64,000 bases of DNA from Prochlorococcus sp. AG-418-F08 (GCA_003214295.1 QCLV01000002.1:62001-126000), one strand, 5' to 3'; shown: positions 36,973-47,243, counted from the first letter of the stretch. The notes: generated from the sequence alone by a model not told the origin. A program made the numbers and translations.

Positions 36973-37619
36973 ATATCCCAAGAGTAATAATTGTTATAGC
37001 ATCAAGTCTTGATGGGAGAATTGCATTTCCTGGAGGTGGAGAATCGCATCTTGGAAGTGAAGACGATAAAAAAATATTAAATCAAAACTTATCAATGGTT
37101 GACGCCACCATTTTTGGTTTAGGTACTTTAATAGCTCATCAATCAACTTTCCTAGTTAAAAATCTCACTGATAATGACGAAGTAAATATATCAAAAAGCC
37201 AACCAATTTCTATAGTTGCCTCAAATAGCAAAAAATTTAACAGTAATTGGAAATACTTTCGTCAACCAATTAGAAGATGGCTAATAAGCTCAAGTAAAGT
37301 TGATAATTCGTCGAATACTGAATTCGAGAAAGAACTCTTTTTCGAAGATTCATGGGAAAAAACATTAATTTCACTTAAAAAACAAGGGATAAATGATTTA
37401 GCTCTTTTAGGAGGTGCAAAACTTATAAATTCATTTATAAAAGAGGATCTAATAACAGATATAAAAATTACAATAATTCCACGAATTATTGGAGGTAGAT
37501 ATACATGGATCCCTCCAGAACAATCAAATGTGATTTTTAATCTCAAAAGGCTATGGGAAATAAAATCAATTAAAAATTTAATGAATAATGAAATCCATGT
37601 TCATTACAAAAAGATTTAA
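36969..37619 (+). CDS. RibD C-terminal-type reductase (DHFR-like fold)
   Basis: This 216-residue protein matches the RibD_C reductase fold: VIIVIASSLDGRIAFPGGGES at the start, FGLGTLIAHQSTFL, and the NADPH-binding region INDLALLGGAKLINSFI. These enzymes reduce a pyrimidine or pterin-like ring with NADPH. The deaminase domain of bifunctional RibD is absent. The start is TTG at 36969, overlapping the stop of the pterin-synthase gene (TTGA), a typical coupled arrangement. It could act on the pterin product, but a riboflavin-path reductase is equally possible. Confidence 0.8.
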   Translation: MNIPRVIIVIASSLDGRIAFPGGGESHLGSEDDKKILNQNLSMVDATIFGLGTLIAHQSTFLVKNLTDNDEVNISKSQPISIVASNSKKFNSNWKYFRQPIRRWLISSSKVDNSSNTEFEKELFFEDSWEKTLISLKKQGINDLALLGGAKLINSFIKEDLITDIKITIIPRIIGGRYTWIPPEQSNVIFNLKRLWEIKSIKNLMNNEIHVHYKKI

Positions 37620-37635
37620 ATAGTTTCAATAATAA

Positions 37636-38790
37636 ATGACCCAAAAAATACATAAAGTTGAAGTCAAATTGTCAATTAAGGAAATCTCCAAGGAGATATG
37701 GAATGAATTAGCAAATGAAATTAATAATCCATTTTATGAATGGACTTGGATTAAAAACCTTGAGATATCAAAAAGTGTTTCAAGAGAAACTGGTTGGCAG
37801 CCTCTATATTTTATTGCTTATAAAAATGAAGAAATACTAGGAATTGCACCACTTTTTTTAAAAAATCATAGCTATGGAGAATTCATTTTTGACCAATCAT
37901 TTGCAAGATTGGCTCAACAGCTGAATTTAAATTATTACCCTAAATTAATTGGAATGAGTCCTTATAGTCCTGTAAATGGATATCAATTTCTTTATAAAAA
38001 AAATAAAGACAAGAAAGAAATTACAAATTTACTTATAAACCATATCGAAAGCTTTGCGATTACAAACAAAATCCTAAGTTGTAATTTTTTATATATTGAT
38101 GAAAGCTGGGGCAACCATCTTAAATCTTTGGGATACTATGAATGGATAAACTCCAGCAGTGAATGGAGGAGTAATGGAGAAAAAACATTTGACGATTTTC
38201 TATCTAGATTTAACTCTAATCAGAGAAAAAATATAAAAAAAGAGAGGAAATCAATTACTAAACAAGACATTAAAGTAGAAATTTTTAATGAAGACGATAT
38301 CAACCAAGAAATCCTCAAAAAAATGCATAATTTTTATGAACAGCATTGCTCGAGGTGGGGAGTTTGGGGAAGTAAATATCTAACATCTACATTTTTCGAA
38401 AAAATTATTGATAATAAAAAAAATCTTTTACTTTTTAGCGCATCAAAAAATGATTCAAATGATATTTTTGCTATGTCGATGTGCGTTAAAAATAAAAAAA
38501 AATTATGGGGTAGGTATTGGGGTAGTCAAGAAGACATATCTAATTTACATTTTGAATTATGTTATTACCAGCCAATTGAATGGTCAATAAAAAATAGTAT
38601 CCATTTTTTTGATCCTGGAGCAGGTGGTAAACATAAAAGGCGGAGGGGGTTTTTTGCAAAAAGCACAATTAGCATGCATAAGTGGTTTGACAAAAATATG
38701 GAAAATATAATTTATCCTTGGCTAAATGAAGTTAATAAACAAACCGAGACGGAAATTGAATTTGAGAATAATTCTATACCCTTTAAATAA
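37636..38790 (+). CDS. GNAT-fold acyltransferase (COG3146/FemAB-like)
   Basis: This 384-residue protein resembles the COG3146 group of double GNAT-fold transferases: FYEWTWIKNLEIS near the start, LGIAPLFLKNHSYGEF, FNSNQRKNIKKERKS, and FDPGAGGKHKRRRGF near the C-terminus. These proteins are annotated as peptidoglycan-related or general N-acyltransferases without a proven substrate. It lies 16 bases after the RibD-like gene on the same strand. The protein is soluble with Lys-rich stretches. Confidence 0.83.
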   Translation: MTQKIHKVEVKLSIKEISKEIWNELANEINNPFYEWTWIKNLEISKSVSRETGWQPLYFIAYKNEEILGIAPLFLKNHSYGEFIFDQSFARLAQQLNLNYYPKLIGMSPYSPVNGYQFLYKKNKDKKEITNLLINHIESFAITNKILSCNFLYIDESWGNHLKSLGYYEWINSSSEWRSNGEKTFDDFLSRFNSNQRKNIKKERKSITKQDIKVEIFNEDDINQEILKKMHNFYEQHCSRWGVWGSKYLTSTFFEKIIDNKKNLLLFSASKNDSNDIFAMSMCVKNKKKLWGRYWGSQEDISNLHFELCYYQPIEWSIKNSIHFFDPGAGGKHKRRRGFFAKSTISMHKWFDKNMENIIYPWLNEVNKQTETEIEFENNSIPFK

Positions 38791-38850
38791 AAAATTATTT
38801 GGCTTTACGAAAGATTATATTAGTAATATAGTTTTTATTAACTTCTAAGG

Positions 38851-39237
38851 ATGGATTCTAGTAAAAGTTTAGATGAAAAAATAAAGATTGATACTAATCT
38901 GTCCAACCGATATATAGACTTAGATCCAAACGGTTATTTTATTATCAAAGTAGATTTAGAAGAAAAGAAAATAATTTTAGAGCACTTTTTAAATAACATT
39001 GATGAGGAAGGCTATGCGCTTGACCCAGAAACAAATGAACCTATCAAATGCAACTCTCAAAATAAAAGAGTTATTAATGAAGTTTTTAAAGGTATTAGTG
39101 CAAAACAACTTGGAATATTGATCACTGAAGAAAGAAATGACTTAATAACCAGATTCGACCATGCTTTATATTTAGGCCGTGAACTCCAAAAAGCAGAAGA
39201 ATGTTTATACAAAAATTTACCCTATATCCAAGATTAA
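38851..39237 (+). CDS. DUF4346 family protein
   Basis: This 128-residue soluble protein has the DUF4346 pattern: DLDPNGYFIIKVDLEEKKIIL, then YALDPETNEPI, and LITRFDHALYLGRELQKAE. The C-terminal part resembles a domain annotated as tetrahydromethanopterin methyltransferase-like, but no catalytic role is established in cyanobacteria. It is a single plus-strand gene, 60 bases after the GNAT gene and 64 bases ahead of the petL-like micro-gene. Confidence 0.8.
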   Translation: MDSSKSLDEKIKIDTNLSNRYIDLDPNGYFIIKVDLEEKKIILEHFLNNIDEEGYALDPETNEPIKCNSQNKRVINEVFKGISAKQLGILITEERNDLITRFDHALYLGRELQKAEECLYKNLPYIQD

Positions 39238-39301
39238 GAAATTAAACGAAAAAATCTAATCTTTTCATCTGATGTTAAATTAAATAAAAATAAAAAAATT
39301 A

Positions 39302-39394
39302 ATGAACATCATTTTCTATTTTGCATTTATTGGTTTTGGTTTTGGAGCTGCTTTCGCATTAGATAAGCTCTTAAGAGCAGTTAAATTAATTTAA
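39302..39394 (+). CDS. petL: PetL-like small membrane subunit of cytochrome b6f
   Basis: This 30-residue frame starts at ATG 39302 and stops at TAA 39392-39394. It encodes one transmembrane helix (IIFYFAFIGFGFGAAFAL) followed by a short basic end LLRAVKLI. The end is very close to the PetL C-terminus (LRxVKLI) in other cyanobacteria, and the length is right. PetL stabilises the cytochrome b6f complex. The frame is short enough to be overlooked. It stands alone, convergent with rimO (five bases between stops). Confidence 0.7.
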   Translation: MNIIFYFAFIGFGFGAAFALDKLLRAVKLI

Positions 39395-39399
39395 AAAAC

Positions 39400-40764
39400 C
39401 TACAAAATTTTAATAGTCTCTCCATACAAATCATATTCATCCGCAAAAGAAATATTTGCTTCAACAAATTTACCAATATAATTTTTCAAATCAATTTTAT
39501 CTTTAACAGATAAAATTACAGTTCCGTCAATTTCAGGAGCGAAATTGTAGGACCGACCTATTAATTCGTTATTATCTGATATTTTATCTACCAAAATCTT
39601 CATTTTTGAACCTACATATGCCTGATTTTTATCTTTAGAGATATTTTGTTGAACTGAAATAACGTTATCTTTTCTTGCCTCTGCAACCTCTAGGGAAACT
39701 TTATTTGGCAAATGAAAAGCTGCAGTTCCTTCCTCAGGAGAAAAAATAAACACTCCCACATGATCAAATTTGTGCCTATCCAAAAATTCGAGAAGATGTT
39801 CAAAATGTTCTTTTTTTTCTCCCGGGAATCCAACAATGAGACTAGTTCTTAATACAGCAGATGGAATTTCTTCTCTAATTTTCTCCAAAATTGATTCATT
39901 CAAAGAAGCCTGCCAAGGTCTATTCATACTCTTCAATACATCTGGATGACTATGCTGAAGTGGTAAATCAAAGTAAGGCACTATATTCTTTGAATCTTTG
40001 AAAGCTCTAATAACTTCATCAGTTAAACCCGTTGGATAAGCATAATGTATCCTTATCCAAGGAATTGAAACTTTAGAAAGCTCATCCAAAAGTTTGGCTA
40101 ATGATGGTTTTCCATAAATATCTTGACCATAATTAGTTGTTATTTGACTAATTAAAATGATTTCTTGAATACCCTGTTTTACAAGACTTTTGGCTTCTGA
40201 AACTATAGATTCTATTGTTCTACTTCTTTGAGGACCTCTCAATTTAGGAATAATACAAAAAGCGCAATTATAGTTGCAGCCTTCAGCAATGCGAAGATAA
40301 GCAACAAATTTATTTTTATCTACAAAACGCGGTATTTCCTCATCTGCAATAAATTCCGGGATTTTTGAAACTTCATTAACTATTTCCCCTTTTTCTACTC
40401 TGTCTAAAACCGTGGCTATCTTTTGATAATCTCCTGTTCCAATCAAACCTTTTATTTCAGGGATTTCTTTTATAAGCTCATCTTTAAAATGCTGAGCCAT
40501 ACAGCCTGCAACTATTACTTCCTTTCCTTGATTTGTATATTCTAGAATTTTTCTAATAGATTCTTCTCTAGCTGTTTCAATAAAGCTGCAAGTATTCACA
40601 ACAACAACATTTGCATCATTTATGTTGCTGTCAACTTCATAACCCTCTTTATCTAATAAGCCTTGCATATGTTCAGTATCAACAAGATTTTTCTCACAAC
40701 CAACATGACTGAATGCAACCTTAGATAGTTTTTTTTCTTTTACATTGAGACTATTTTTTTTCAC
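39400..40764 (-). CDS. rimO: ribosomal protein S12 methylthiotransferase
   Basis: RimO is a radical SAM enzyme that methylthiolates an Asp of ribosomal protein S12. The 454-residue protein has the N-terminal UPF0004 domain ([38 protein letters not shown]), the radical SAM cluster motif [11 protein letters not shown], and a C-terminal TRAM-like region. The sequence [20 protein letters not shown] and the start separate it from MiaB. It is a single minus-strand gene, divergent from the VKOR gene. Confidence 0.95.
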   Translation of the reverse strand: MKKNSLNVKEKKLSKVAFSHVGCEKNLVDTEHMQGLLDKEGYEVDSNINDANVVVVNTCSFIETAREESIRKILEYTNQGKEVIVAGCMAQHFKDELIKEIPEIKGLIGTGDYQKIATVLDRVEKGEIVNEVSKIPEFIADEEIPRFVDKNKFVAYLRIAEGCNYNCAFCIIPKLRGPQRSRTIESIVSEAKSLVKQGIQEIILISQITTNYGQDIYGKPSLAKLLDELSKVSIPWIRIHYAYPTGLTDEVIRAFKDSKNIVPYFDLPLQHSHPDVLKSMNRPWQASLNESILEKIREEIPSAVLRTSLIVGFPGEKKEHFEHLLEFLDRHKFDHVGVFIFSPEEGTAAFHLPNKVSLEVAEARKDNVISVQQNISKDKNQAYVGSKMKILVDKISDNNELIGRSYNFAPEIDGTVILSVKDKIDLKNYIGKFVEANISFADEYDLYGETIKIL

Positions 40765-40869
40765 AACTTGAAAAATAAGAATTAAAAGTTTAATACAGCA
40801 TTTCGTATATAACTCTCATGCCAAGATAATATTAGGATAGATAATGTAAATAACAAACTTTCTTTTTGT

Positions 40870-41805
40870 ATGGCCTTTAAGACTTTAAACAGAAGAAATA
40901 AAAAAGATTTGAAATGGCCAAAAATCATAATTGCAATTCTTAGCACTATAGGCATAGTTGATACAGGTTCGATTACTTTAAAAAACTGGGGATTATTTAC
41001 TTCGCTTTCATGCCCGGGGATACAAAATGGTTGTGAAACAGTTTTAAATAGTCCTTGGGGTACTTTATTTGAAAACAATCAAGTTAACATACCTCTCTCA
41101 TTAGCTGGATTCATAACATATTTATCAATATTAGTTATCACGATAATACTTTCGCTTAATTTAATTTCGCCAAAAGAAAAACTAAATAAGTTTTTATGGT
41201 GGTTAGTATTTCTAATTTCTTGTGCGTCATCAACATTTAGCTTTTTATTGATAAATATAATGTTTCTTAAGATTCAAGCATATTGCTTTTTTTGTATACT
41301 TTCAGCAATTTTATCGTTTTCTATCTTTATAATTTCTATGATTGGAGCAAAGTTCGAAAGTAGAGAACCTATGATTTTTAGAGGTTTCATTGTAGCCATT
41401 AGTGTACTGCTGGGGGGCCTAATTTGGTCAACAAACGTTGACCCCTCTAATGCAATTGATGTTGCAAACCCAACTGAAAATGTATCACAAATAATTACCA
41501 CTTCAAGCTCTCCCCAGAAGGTAAAGTTTGCAAAATTTTTAAGTGAAAACAATATTGTTATGTATAGTGCATACTGGTGCCCGCATTGCCACGATCAAAA
41601 ACAATTATTTGGTAAGGAAGCAGTTAAAGAATTAAAAGTAGTTGAGTGTGCTAAAGATGGTAAAGATAATGAGTATGAGCTATGCCAAAAGAAAGGAATC
41701 AGTGGTTTTCCTTCTTGGGAAATAAATGGAGAAATTATTAGTGGTACGCGTGACTTAAATGAATTAGCAACAAAAACCGACTATCAGGGAGATCTCAATT
41801 TTTAA
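40870..41805 (+). CDS. VKOR-thioredoxin fusion (disulfide-bond-forming protein)
   Basis: This 311-residue protein joins a vitamin K epoxide reductase domain (about 20-175) to a thioredoxin-like domain (about 215-305). The VKOR part has the loop Cys pair (LSCPGIQNGCETVL) and the active-site CFFC in a helix. The second domain has CPHC in YSAYWCPHCHDQK and a cis-Pro in GFPSWEING. Such fusions introduce disulfides in periplasmic or lumenal proteins using quinone, and cyanobacterial members (LTO1-like) support photosystem II. It overlaps the convergent nadB end by 11 bases. Confidence 0.93.
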   Translation: MAFKTLNRRNKKDLKWPKIIIAILSTIGIVDTGSITLKNWGLFTSLSCPGIQNGCETVLNSPWGTLFENNQVNIPLSLAGFITYLSILVITIILSLNLISPKEKLNKFLWWLVFLISCASSTFSFLLINIMFLKIQAYCFFCILSAILSFSIFIISMIGAKFESREPMIFRGFIVAISVLLGGLIWSTNVDPSNAIDVANPTENVSQIITTSSSPQKVKFAKFLSENNIVMYSAYWCPHCHDQKQLFGKEAVKELKVVECAKDGKDNEYELCQKKGISGFPSWEINGEIISGTRDLNELATKTDYQGDLNF

Positions 41806-43462
41806 TGAATCTTTTTTGAATTTTTTGATCTGACTGTTGTCTAGTATGGCATTCCCAATTTTTATCTTTATCAGGGAAATCATCTCTATAATGCCCTCCT
41901 CTACTTTCTTCTCTAAATAGACAGGCTTTTAATAAAGTTATGGTGGTTATTTGTCTATTTTTTAAATCAAGTAAAAGATTTAATGCTCTTCTATTACGTT
42001 CATTAAGTTTTATTTTTTGATCAAATTTTATTTTTTCAAGACTATTTAGTAAATCATTTTTATTTAATTTATCTATATCATTTTGAATGTAATTTAAAAA
42101 TTTACTCATATTTACCTTATTTCGAGATACCCCTAAATTTAACCAACATAGTTTTCTTAGTTCATCAATTTTTTCAGAAATTATACAAATTTGATCTTCT
42201 TTAGGATCTTCAATATCAAACTCTTGAAATGATCTATCAAATTTTTCAGATTTAGAAAGGTCATTCAAAACAATTGAAGACATTTTTCTTGCGAAAACAA
42301 GACACTCCATCAATGAATTACTTGCCAGTCTATTAGCACCATGCACACCTGTAGAAGCAATTTCTCCAACGGCATATAATCCTTTTCTTGTTGATGATGC
42401 ATTTAGATCAGTTTTAACACCTCCCATCCAATAATGAGCTGCAGGAGCTACGGGAATGACCTCATTTAAAGGGTTAACGCCATAATCCTGACATCGACTT
42501 AAGATCGTGGGGAAGCGCTCTACAATTTTTTCTGGGTCAATATACCGAAGATCTAAGCCAACATGATCTACATTATTATCATGCATATTTTTCATAATTG
42601 CTCTACTTACCTGATCTCTAGAAGCTAGATCACGATTTTCAAGATTTTTAACTGGACTTTCACCATTTTTATCAACTAAGATCGCTCCTTCCCCTCTAAG
42701 TGCCTCCGATATTAAGAAGCAAGGTGCGCCATAAAATTTTAAAGCTGTTGGATGAAATTGAACAAACTCTAAATCTTCGATAGCAGCTCCTGCTTTCCAT
42801 GCAAGAGCAATCCCTTCACCAGAAGATTGAGCAGGATTAGTTGTGTTTGTAAATAAGTGTCCGCCCCCACCTGTAGCCAAAACAACAGCTCTAGATTTAA
42901 TCCAATACAAATTTGCTCCATCAAGAACCTGAACTCCTCTACATTCGTTATTTTCAATGAGAAGTTCAGTTACTCTTACACCCCTGCAGTGAAGAATATT
43001 TTTTTGATTCTCAATATGATCTTCTAGAACTTCTACTAATGCTCGTCCAGTACGATCTTTGACATGTAAAACTCTTCTTCGTGAATGGGCTGCTTCCAAG
43101 GTAGTAGCTAGTTGATCAGAACTTTGATCAAAAATCATCCCTAAATTCTGCAACCTTTCTACACAACCTGGAGCTTCTTTAACTAGCATTTCTACAGCTT
43201 GAAAATCACAAAGTCCATCACCTGCTTTTAAAGTATCCTCAGCATGAAGATCAAATGAATCATCTTTTCTAACAACAGATGCAATTCCGCCTTGAGCCCA
43301 TCTACTGGAAGATACCTTACTAGTATTTCTATTTAAAAGAAGCACTTTTAAATTTGAAGGTAATTCAAGACAAGTCATAAGGCCAGCAGCTCCGGCGCCT
43401 ATAACGATTACATCCCAATTATTTATTGGTATCGGTTCTTGCGAAAATGGAGGCCTTAACAT
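41795..43462 (-). CDS. nadB: L-aspartate oxidase
   Basis: NadB oxidises L-aspartate to iminoaspartate in NAD synthesis. The 555-residue flavoprotein has an FAD-binding motif VIVIGAGAAGLMTCLEL, the family motif SSRWAQGGIASVV, and the catalytic region PAAHYWMGGVKTDL and GLYAVGEIASTGVHGANRLASNSLMECLVFA (only partly given here). The succinate dehydrogenase-like C-terminal domain is present. The start overlaps the stop of the DUF3120 gene by one base. The stop overlaps the VKOR gene end. Confidence 0.94.
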   Translation of the reverse strand: MLRPPFSQEPIPINNWDVIVIGAGAAGLMTCLELPSNLKVLLLNRNTSKVSSSRWAQGGIASVVRKDDSFDLHAEDTLKAGDGLCDFQAVEMLVKEAPGCVERLQNLGMIFDQSSDQLATTLEAAHSRRRVLHVKDRTGRALVEVLEDHIENQKNILHCRGVRVTELLIENNECRGVQVLDGANLYWIKSRAVVLATGGGGHLFTNTTNPAQSSGEGIALAWKAGAAIEDLEFVQFHPTALKFYGAPCFLISEALRGEGAILVDKNGESPVKNLENRDLASRDQVSRAIMKNMHDNNVDHVGLDLRYIDPEKIVERFPTILSRCQDYGVNPLNEVIPVAPAAHYWMGGVKTDLNASSTRKGLYAVGEIASTGVHGANRLASNSLMECLVFARKMSSIVLNDLSKSEKFDRSFQEFDIEDPKEDQICIISEKIDELRKLCWLNLGVSRNKVNMSKFLNYIQNDIDKLNKNDLLNSLEKIKFDQKIKLNERNRRALNLLLDLKNRQITTITLLKACLFREESRGGHYRDDFPDKDKNWECHTRQQSDQKIQKRFIKN

Positions 43463-44229
43463 TAAACCAATCCACTAAAAGTTGGTTGCAGAATTGCTAA
43501 AACAATAAAAATACCATCAACAATTAATGTGGTTTGAATTACGTAACCAGAAACTAAGAGTGCTTTACCATTGGTGGTATTAATTGTGCCAGAATCTAAA
43601 ATTTCTTTTGAAATAAACCAAAGTATAAGAGCAACAAAAACGATAATAGATAATGATTTAATTTGAATAAGACTCTCTGAAGTTTTTTGAAGAATCATAG
43701 GTGCATTTTCAGAATCTGCAATAATTACCTGCTTCCATTGATCCATGATTCCGATTAAAAATATTGTAATGTCGGTAACTGCGGTTCCAAATAAAGAAGA
43801 GATATAAAAACTTGAACCTATTTTCCAATTAGTACCAAATCCAATTAAAGCTAATGGGAGAACTACAGCTTCAACAGGTATGTGTAGGATAGGAAATGGG
43901 CTTAACCATCCCCAGAACAAACATCCACCAAGCCAACTACCTGATATACCAAGTAATAATGAACTGACAATAAACCACTTATTTGATCCTTTCTGATGCA
44001 AAACAATTGCCAATAAGACAATAACAAAAGTAAAACAAAGAGCACTTATTGGTTCTAATCTAACCCAAGGAGCTTGTACAAAAATAGGTAAAATTACAAA
44101 AAAAGAAGACCATAATCTTAAAGATATTGGATTTGATAAAAAACTATTTTCGTATGAATCAACTGTCTTATGGGATTCATAGTTGAATTTATCTTTTACT
44201 TCTAAATTTTTTGTAATTAATTCTTTCAA
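43462..44229 (-). CDS. DUF3120 family membrane protein
   Basis: This 255-residue protein has a polar N-terminal tail (about 1-35) and then about seven hydrophobic segments, including FFVILPIFVQAPWVRLEP and GSWLGGCLFWGWLSPFPILHIP. These match the cyanobacterial DUF3120 family. The function is unknown; a thylakoid or plasma-membrane location is expected. It precedes nadB with a one-base overlap, indicating co-transcription. The 180 bases upstream to the radical SAM gene hold no other gene. Confidence 0.82.
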   Translation of the reverse strand: MKELITKNLEVKDKFNYESHKTVDSYENSFLSNPISLRLWSSFFVILPIFVQAPWVRLEPISALCFTFVIVLLAIVLHQKGSNKWFIVSSLLLGISGSWLGGCLFWGWLSPFPILHIPVEAVVLPLALIGFGTNWKIGSSFYISSLFGTAVTDITIFLIGIMDQWKQVIIADSENAPMILQKTSESLIQIKSLSIIVFVALILWFISKEILDSGTINTTNGKALLVSGYVIQTTLIVDGIFIVLAILQPTFSGLV

Positions 44230-44407
44230 TGAAAAAGGTTTATTTTAAATAATCTAAATCGTGTTTTAGAAAACTGCGAATGACATATTTTAATAAATAA
44301 AAGGCCCATAATTTCACACCTATATTTAGTTTTTTAAAAGTATTTAATACACTTTGAGTCATATATGAGTTTAGAATGAAATAAATAAGAGTATTTGGCC
44401 TAAAATT

Positions 44408-45787
44408 GTGTGGCAAGAAATTAATTGTACGAAAGATCCCATCGATCTTTTGGTTCCTAATATTACTTATAAAATAAACCCTGCAGAAATTGAAAGTATT
44501 GAAGCTAATTCTATTGCTGAAGAAATAGGATTTGAATCAGGTGATTCAATTATTAGTATTAATGGGAAAAAGCCAAGAGATTTAATTGATTATCAGATCC
44601 TGATTAGTGAAGAAATTTTAGACATATCAGTTTTAGATAAAAATCATGAGATTCACAATTTAAATATTGAAAAAGATCAAGACGTTAATTTAGGTATAAA
44701 TTTTAAAGATGCATTATTTGATTCAATCAAGCAATGCAATAATAGATGTCCATTTTGTTTTATTGATCAACAGCCAAGTGGTAAAAGAAAAAGCCTATAT
44801 ATAAAAGATGATGATTATAGATTAAGTTTCCTATATGGCTCTTATTTAACTCTCACTAATTTAAAAAAAGAAGACTGGGAAAGAATTGCTATGCAAAAAC
44901 TATCCCCACTTTTTATTTCTGTTCATGCTACTGATCCCGCCACAAGAGAAAAATTATTAAAAAATAAAAAAGCAGGAGTGATACTTGATCAAATTTCTTG
45001 GTTTGAAAAAAACTCTATTCAAATACATGCTCAAATTGTTGTTTGTCCAGATATAAATGATGGGGATATTCTTGAGAAATCAATTTTGGAACTTTCTAAA
45101 TTCTACAAAAAAACCACTCAAACAGTACTTTCAGTTGCAATAGTTCCTGTAGGACTTACAAAATTTAGACCTGAAAATGATGGATTGAAATCAATTAGCC
45201 CAGAATACGCAAAAAAAACTATTAAACAAGTAGAGAGAATTCAAGCCTCTCTACAAAATACTCTTGGGACTCGTTTTTGTTGGCTAGCAGACGAATGGTA
45301 TTTAATTGCTGGTACAAATTTACCTAGTTACAAAACCTACGAAAATATGCCACAAGAATCTAATGGAGTTGGGACTATTAGAAACTTTCTAGAAGCATTA
45401 AGAGAGAAGACTCGGAACCTACCCCAAAAAGTAAAAAAGCCAAAAAAAGTTAGTTGGATTGTTGGTAAATTAGTATATGAAGCCCTAATTCCTACAGTTA
45501 ATAAATTAAACTTAATTAATGGATTAACAATTAATTTATATGGTTTGCCCAGTATTTATTGGGGTCAAGATCAAGTTGTTACAGGTCTTCTTACTGGAGA
45601 AGATCTAATTTGCGGGCTGAAAAATAAGGATTTAGGAGAAGCTGTTTACATACCATCTATTATGTTAAAAATTAATACTGATTTATTTTTAGATGATAAA
45701 AATATTAAAGAAGTTGAAAATCAATTAAATACCAAAATTCACGTTCTTGATGATTCAAATGATATTATTAATACTTTGATTGGTTAA
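44408..45787 (+). CDS. PDZ-radical SAM protein (TIGR03279/DUF512 type)
   Basis: This 459-residue protein has an N-terminal PDZ-like domain (AEEIGFESGDSIISINGKKPRD, about 38-58), then a radical SAM region with the cluster Cys in QCNNRCPFCFIDQ, and a C-terminal DUF512 domain (LIAGTNLPSYKTYENMPQESNGVG...). This is the TIGR03279 layout found in cyanobacteria and clostridia. The function is unknown. The start is GTG at 44408. It lies 25 bases ahead of the tolC-like gene. Confidence 0.88.
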   Translation: MWQEINCTKDPIDLLVPNITYKINPAEIESIEANSIAEEIGFESGDSIISINGKKPRDLIDYQILISEEILDISVLDKNHEIHNLNIEKDQDVNLGINFKDALFDSIKQCNNRCPFCFIDQQPSGKRKSLYIKDDDYRLSFLYGSYLTLTNLKKEDWERIAMQKLSPLFISVHATDPATREKLLKNKKAGVILDQISWFEKNSIQIHAQIVVCPDINDGDILEKSILELSKFYKKTTQTVLSVAIVPVGLTKFRPENDGLKSISPEYAKKTIKQVERIQASLQNTLGTRFCWLADEWYLIAGTNLPSYKTYENMPQESNGVGTIRNFLEALREKTRNLPQKVKKPKKVSWIVGKLVYEALIPTVNKLNLINGLTINLYGLPSIYWGQDQVVTGLLTGEDLICGLKNKDLGEAVYIPSIMLKINTDLFLDDKNIKEVENQLNTKIHVLDDSNDIINTLIG

Positions 45788-45812
45788 TCAAATAATCTAT
45801 AATTTATAAAAC

Positions 45813-47243
45813 ATGCTTAGAAGAGTAATAAATCCATTCTTATTCTTGCCCCTCGCTCTAAGTATCAACTCCATTAATGTACTATCTAGCGAAACGAAAA
45901 ATTATATTGATAATGTTTTAGAAGAAAAATCAAATATTACGTTTGTTAATTATTCAGAAATAGAAAAAATAGTCTTAAATAATCAAGAATTAAAATCATT
46001 GCAAAATTTAGTTTCTTCTGCAAGGTTTAATCTTTCAAGTCAAATTGCTAGCAGATATCCATCTTTCGATTTTCAAGCCAATGGATTACCAAAATATGTA
46101 TCAGGTCAGCAGTACAGTAGTAATTCTCAGACATTAAAAACATCACTATTTTCAGCAAATCCTTCTCTCACTATTAAATGGGATTTAATCGAGCCACTAA
46201 GAGGATACGAAATTAAAATTGCAAAAGAAAATTTGAAAATTGCAGAAAATAATTATGAGATAAAGAAAAAAGATTTAATTAAAGAAGCTAGATTGAGGTT
46301 TCATAAATTCCAAAAGTCATATCAGGATATCGAAAATAAAAAATTTACACTAGATTTATCAAATACAAGTTTGAATAATGCTACTGCAAAGTTAGAAGCT
46401 GGAATTGGTACAAAATTTGAAGTTATCGAAGCAGAAGCGCAATTATCTAGAGATAAACAATCTCTCAATGAAAAGAAAATAGAACATGAAATTAATACAA
46501 TTTCCCTTAAAGAAATACTTAATATTAAGGGAGATTTTAAAAGTAATACAGAGCAAAATCTTATAGGGTTTTGGAACCATAGATTGAATAAAAATATTAA
46601 TGAAGGTTTGGATAAAAATCTTTCCTTAAAAAACCTTATGCTTCAAAAAACAATCAAAAATAACCAAGCAAATAGTTTTTTAGCTCGAAATAAGCCAAAT
46701 ATCTATATCAGCAACGCATTATCCAGTACATTTTCCAAGGGTGAATCTCTAAGAACTAATATCAACTATGATAAATATGGATCTAACTACACAAATACAA
46801 TAAGTCTAAATTTTGCTTGGAGTATTTTTAATGGTGGACAAAATAAAAACTCTTACAAATCAAAAATAGCAGATGCAGAGTCTGAAAAATATGCCTATGA
46901 AAATCTAAAAAATGTTTTGTCCACAAGAATTAATACAGCCTACTTAAATCTAAAATTAAATGAAGACAAAATACTCTCTTCTCTAAAAGAAATTGAATCT
47001 AGTAAAGAATCCGTTAGGCTTTCTAGACTTAGATATGATGTTGGGATATCAACACTGAAAGATGTCCTTGTCAGGCAAAGTGAATTAAGTAATGCTAAAT
47101 CAAAAAATATTAATGCAATATATAATTACAATTTGAATTTAGATGAATTAGAAAGATTAACTTTTCTTGAAATAAGTAAAAATTGTTTGGATTACAATAA
47201 TAAAGTTAAGAAAAGTGAATCTATCTGTAATATTGCAAGATGA
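45813..47243 (+). CDS. TolC family outer membrane efflux protein
   Basis: This 476-residue protein has a signal-peptide-like start (INPFLFLPLALSINSINVLS) and two repeats of the OEP fold: long helices and strand segments around KARLRFHKF-type and NLKNVLSTRINTAYLNLK sequences. The family mark GxxTxxDVLxxQ appears as GISTLKDVLVRQSEL at about 412-426, and GIGTKFEVIEAEAQLS at about 194-209 is the first repeat. TolC forms the outer-membrane channel for type I secretion or multidrug efflux. No inner-membrane partners lie beside it. It overlaps the next gene by four bases. Confidence 0.9.
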   Translation: MLRRVINPFLFLPLALSINSINVLSSETKNYIDNVLEEKSNITFVNYSEIEKIVLNNQELKSLQNLVSSARFNLSSQIASRYPSFDFQANGLPKYVSGQQYSSNSQTLKTSLFSANPSLTIKWDLIEPLRGYEIKIAKENLKIAENNYEIKKKDLIKEARLRFHKFQKSYQDIENKKFTLDLSNTSLNNATAKLEAGIGTKFEVIEAEAQLSRDKQSLNEKKIEHEINTISLKEILNIKGDFKSNTEQNLIGFWNHRLNKNINEGLDKNLSLKNLMLQKTIKNNQANSFLARNKPNIYISNALSSTFSKGESLRTNINYDKYGSNYTNTISLNFAWSIFNGGQNKNSYKSKIADAESEKYAYENLKNVLSTRINTAYLNLKLNEDKILSSLKEIESSKESVRLSRLRYDVGISTLKDVLVRQSELSNAKSKNINAIYNYNLNLDELERLTFLEISKNCLDYNNKVKKSESICNIAR

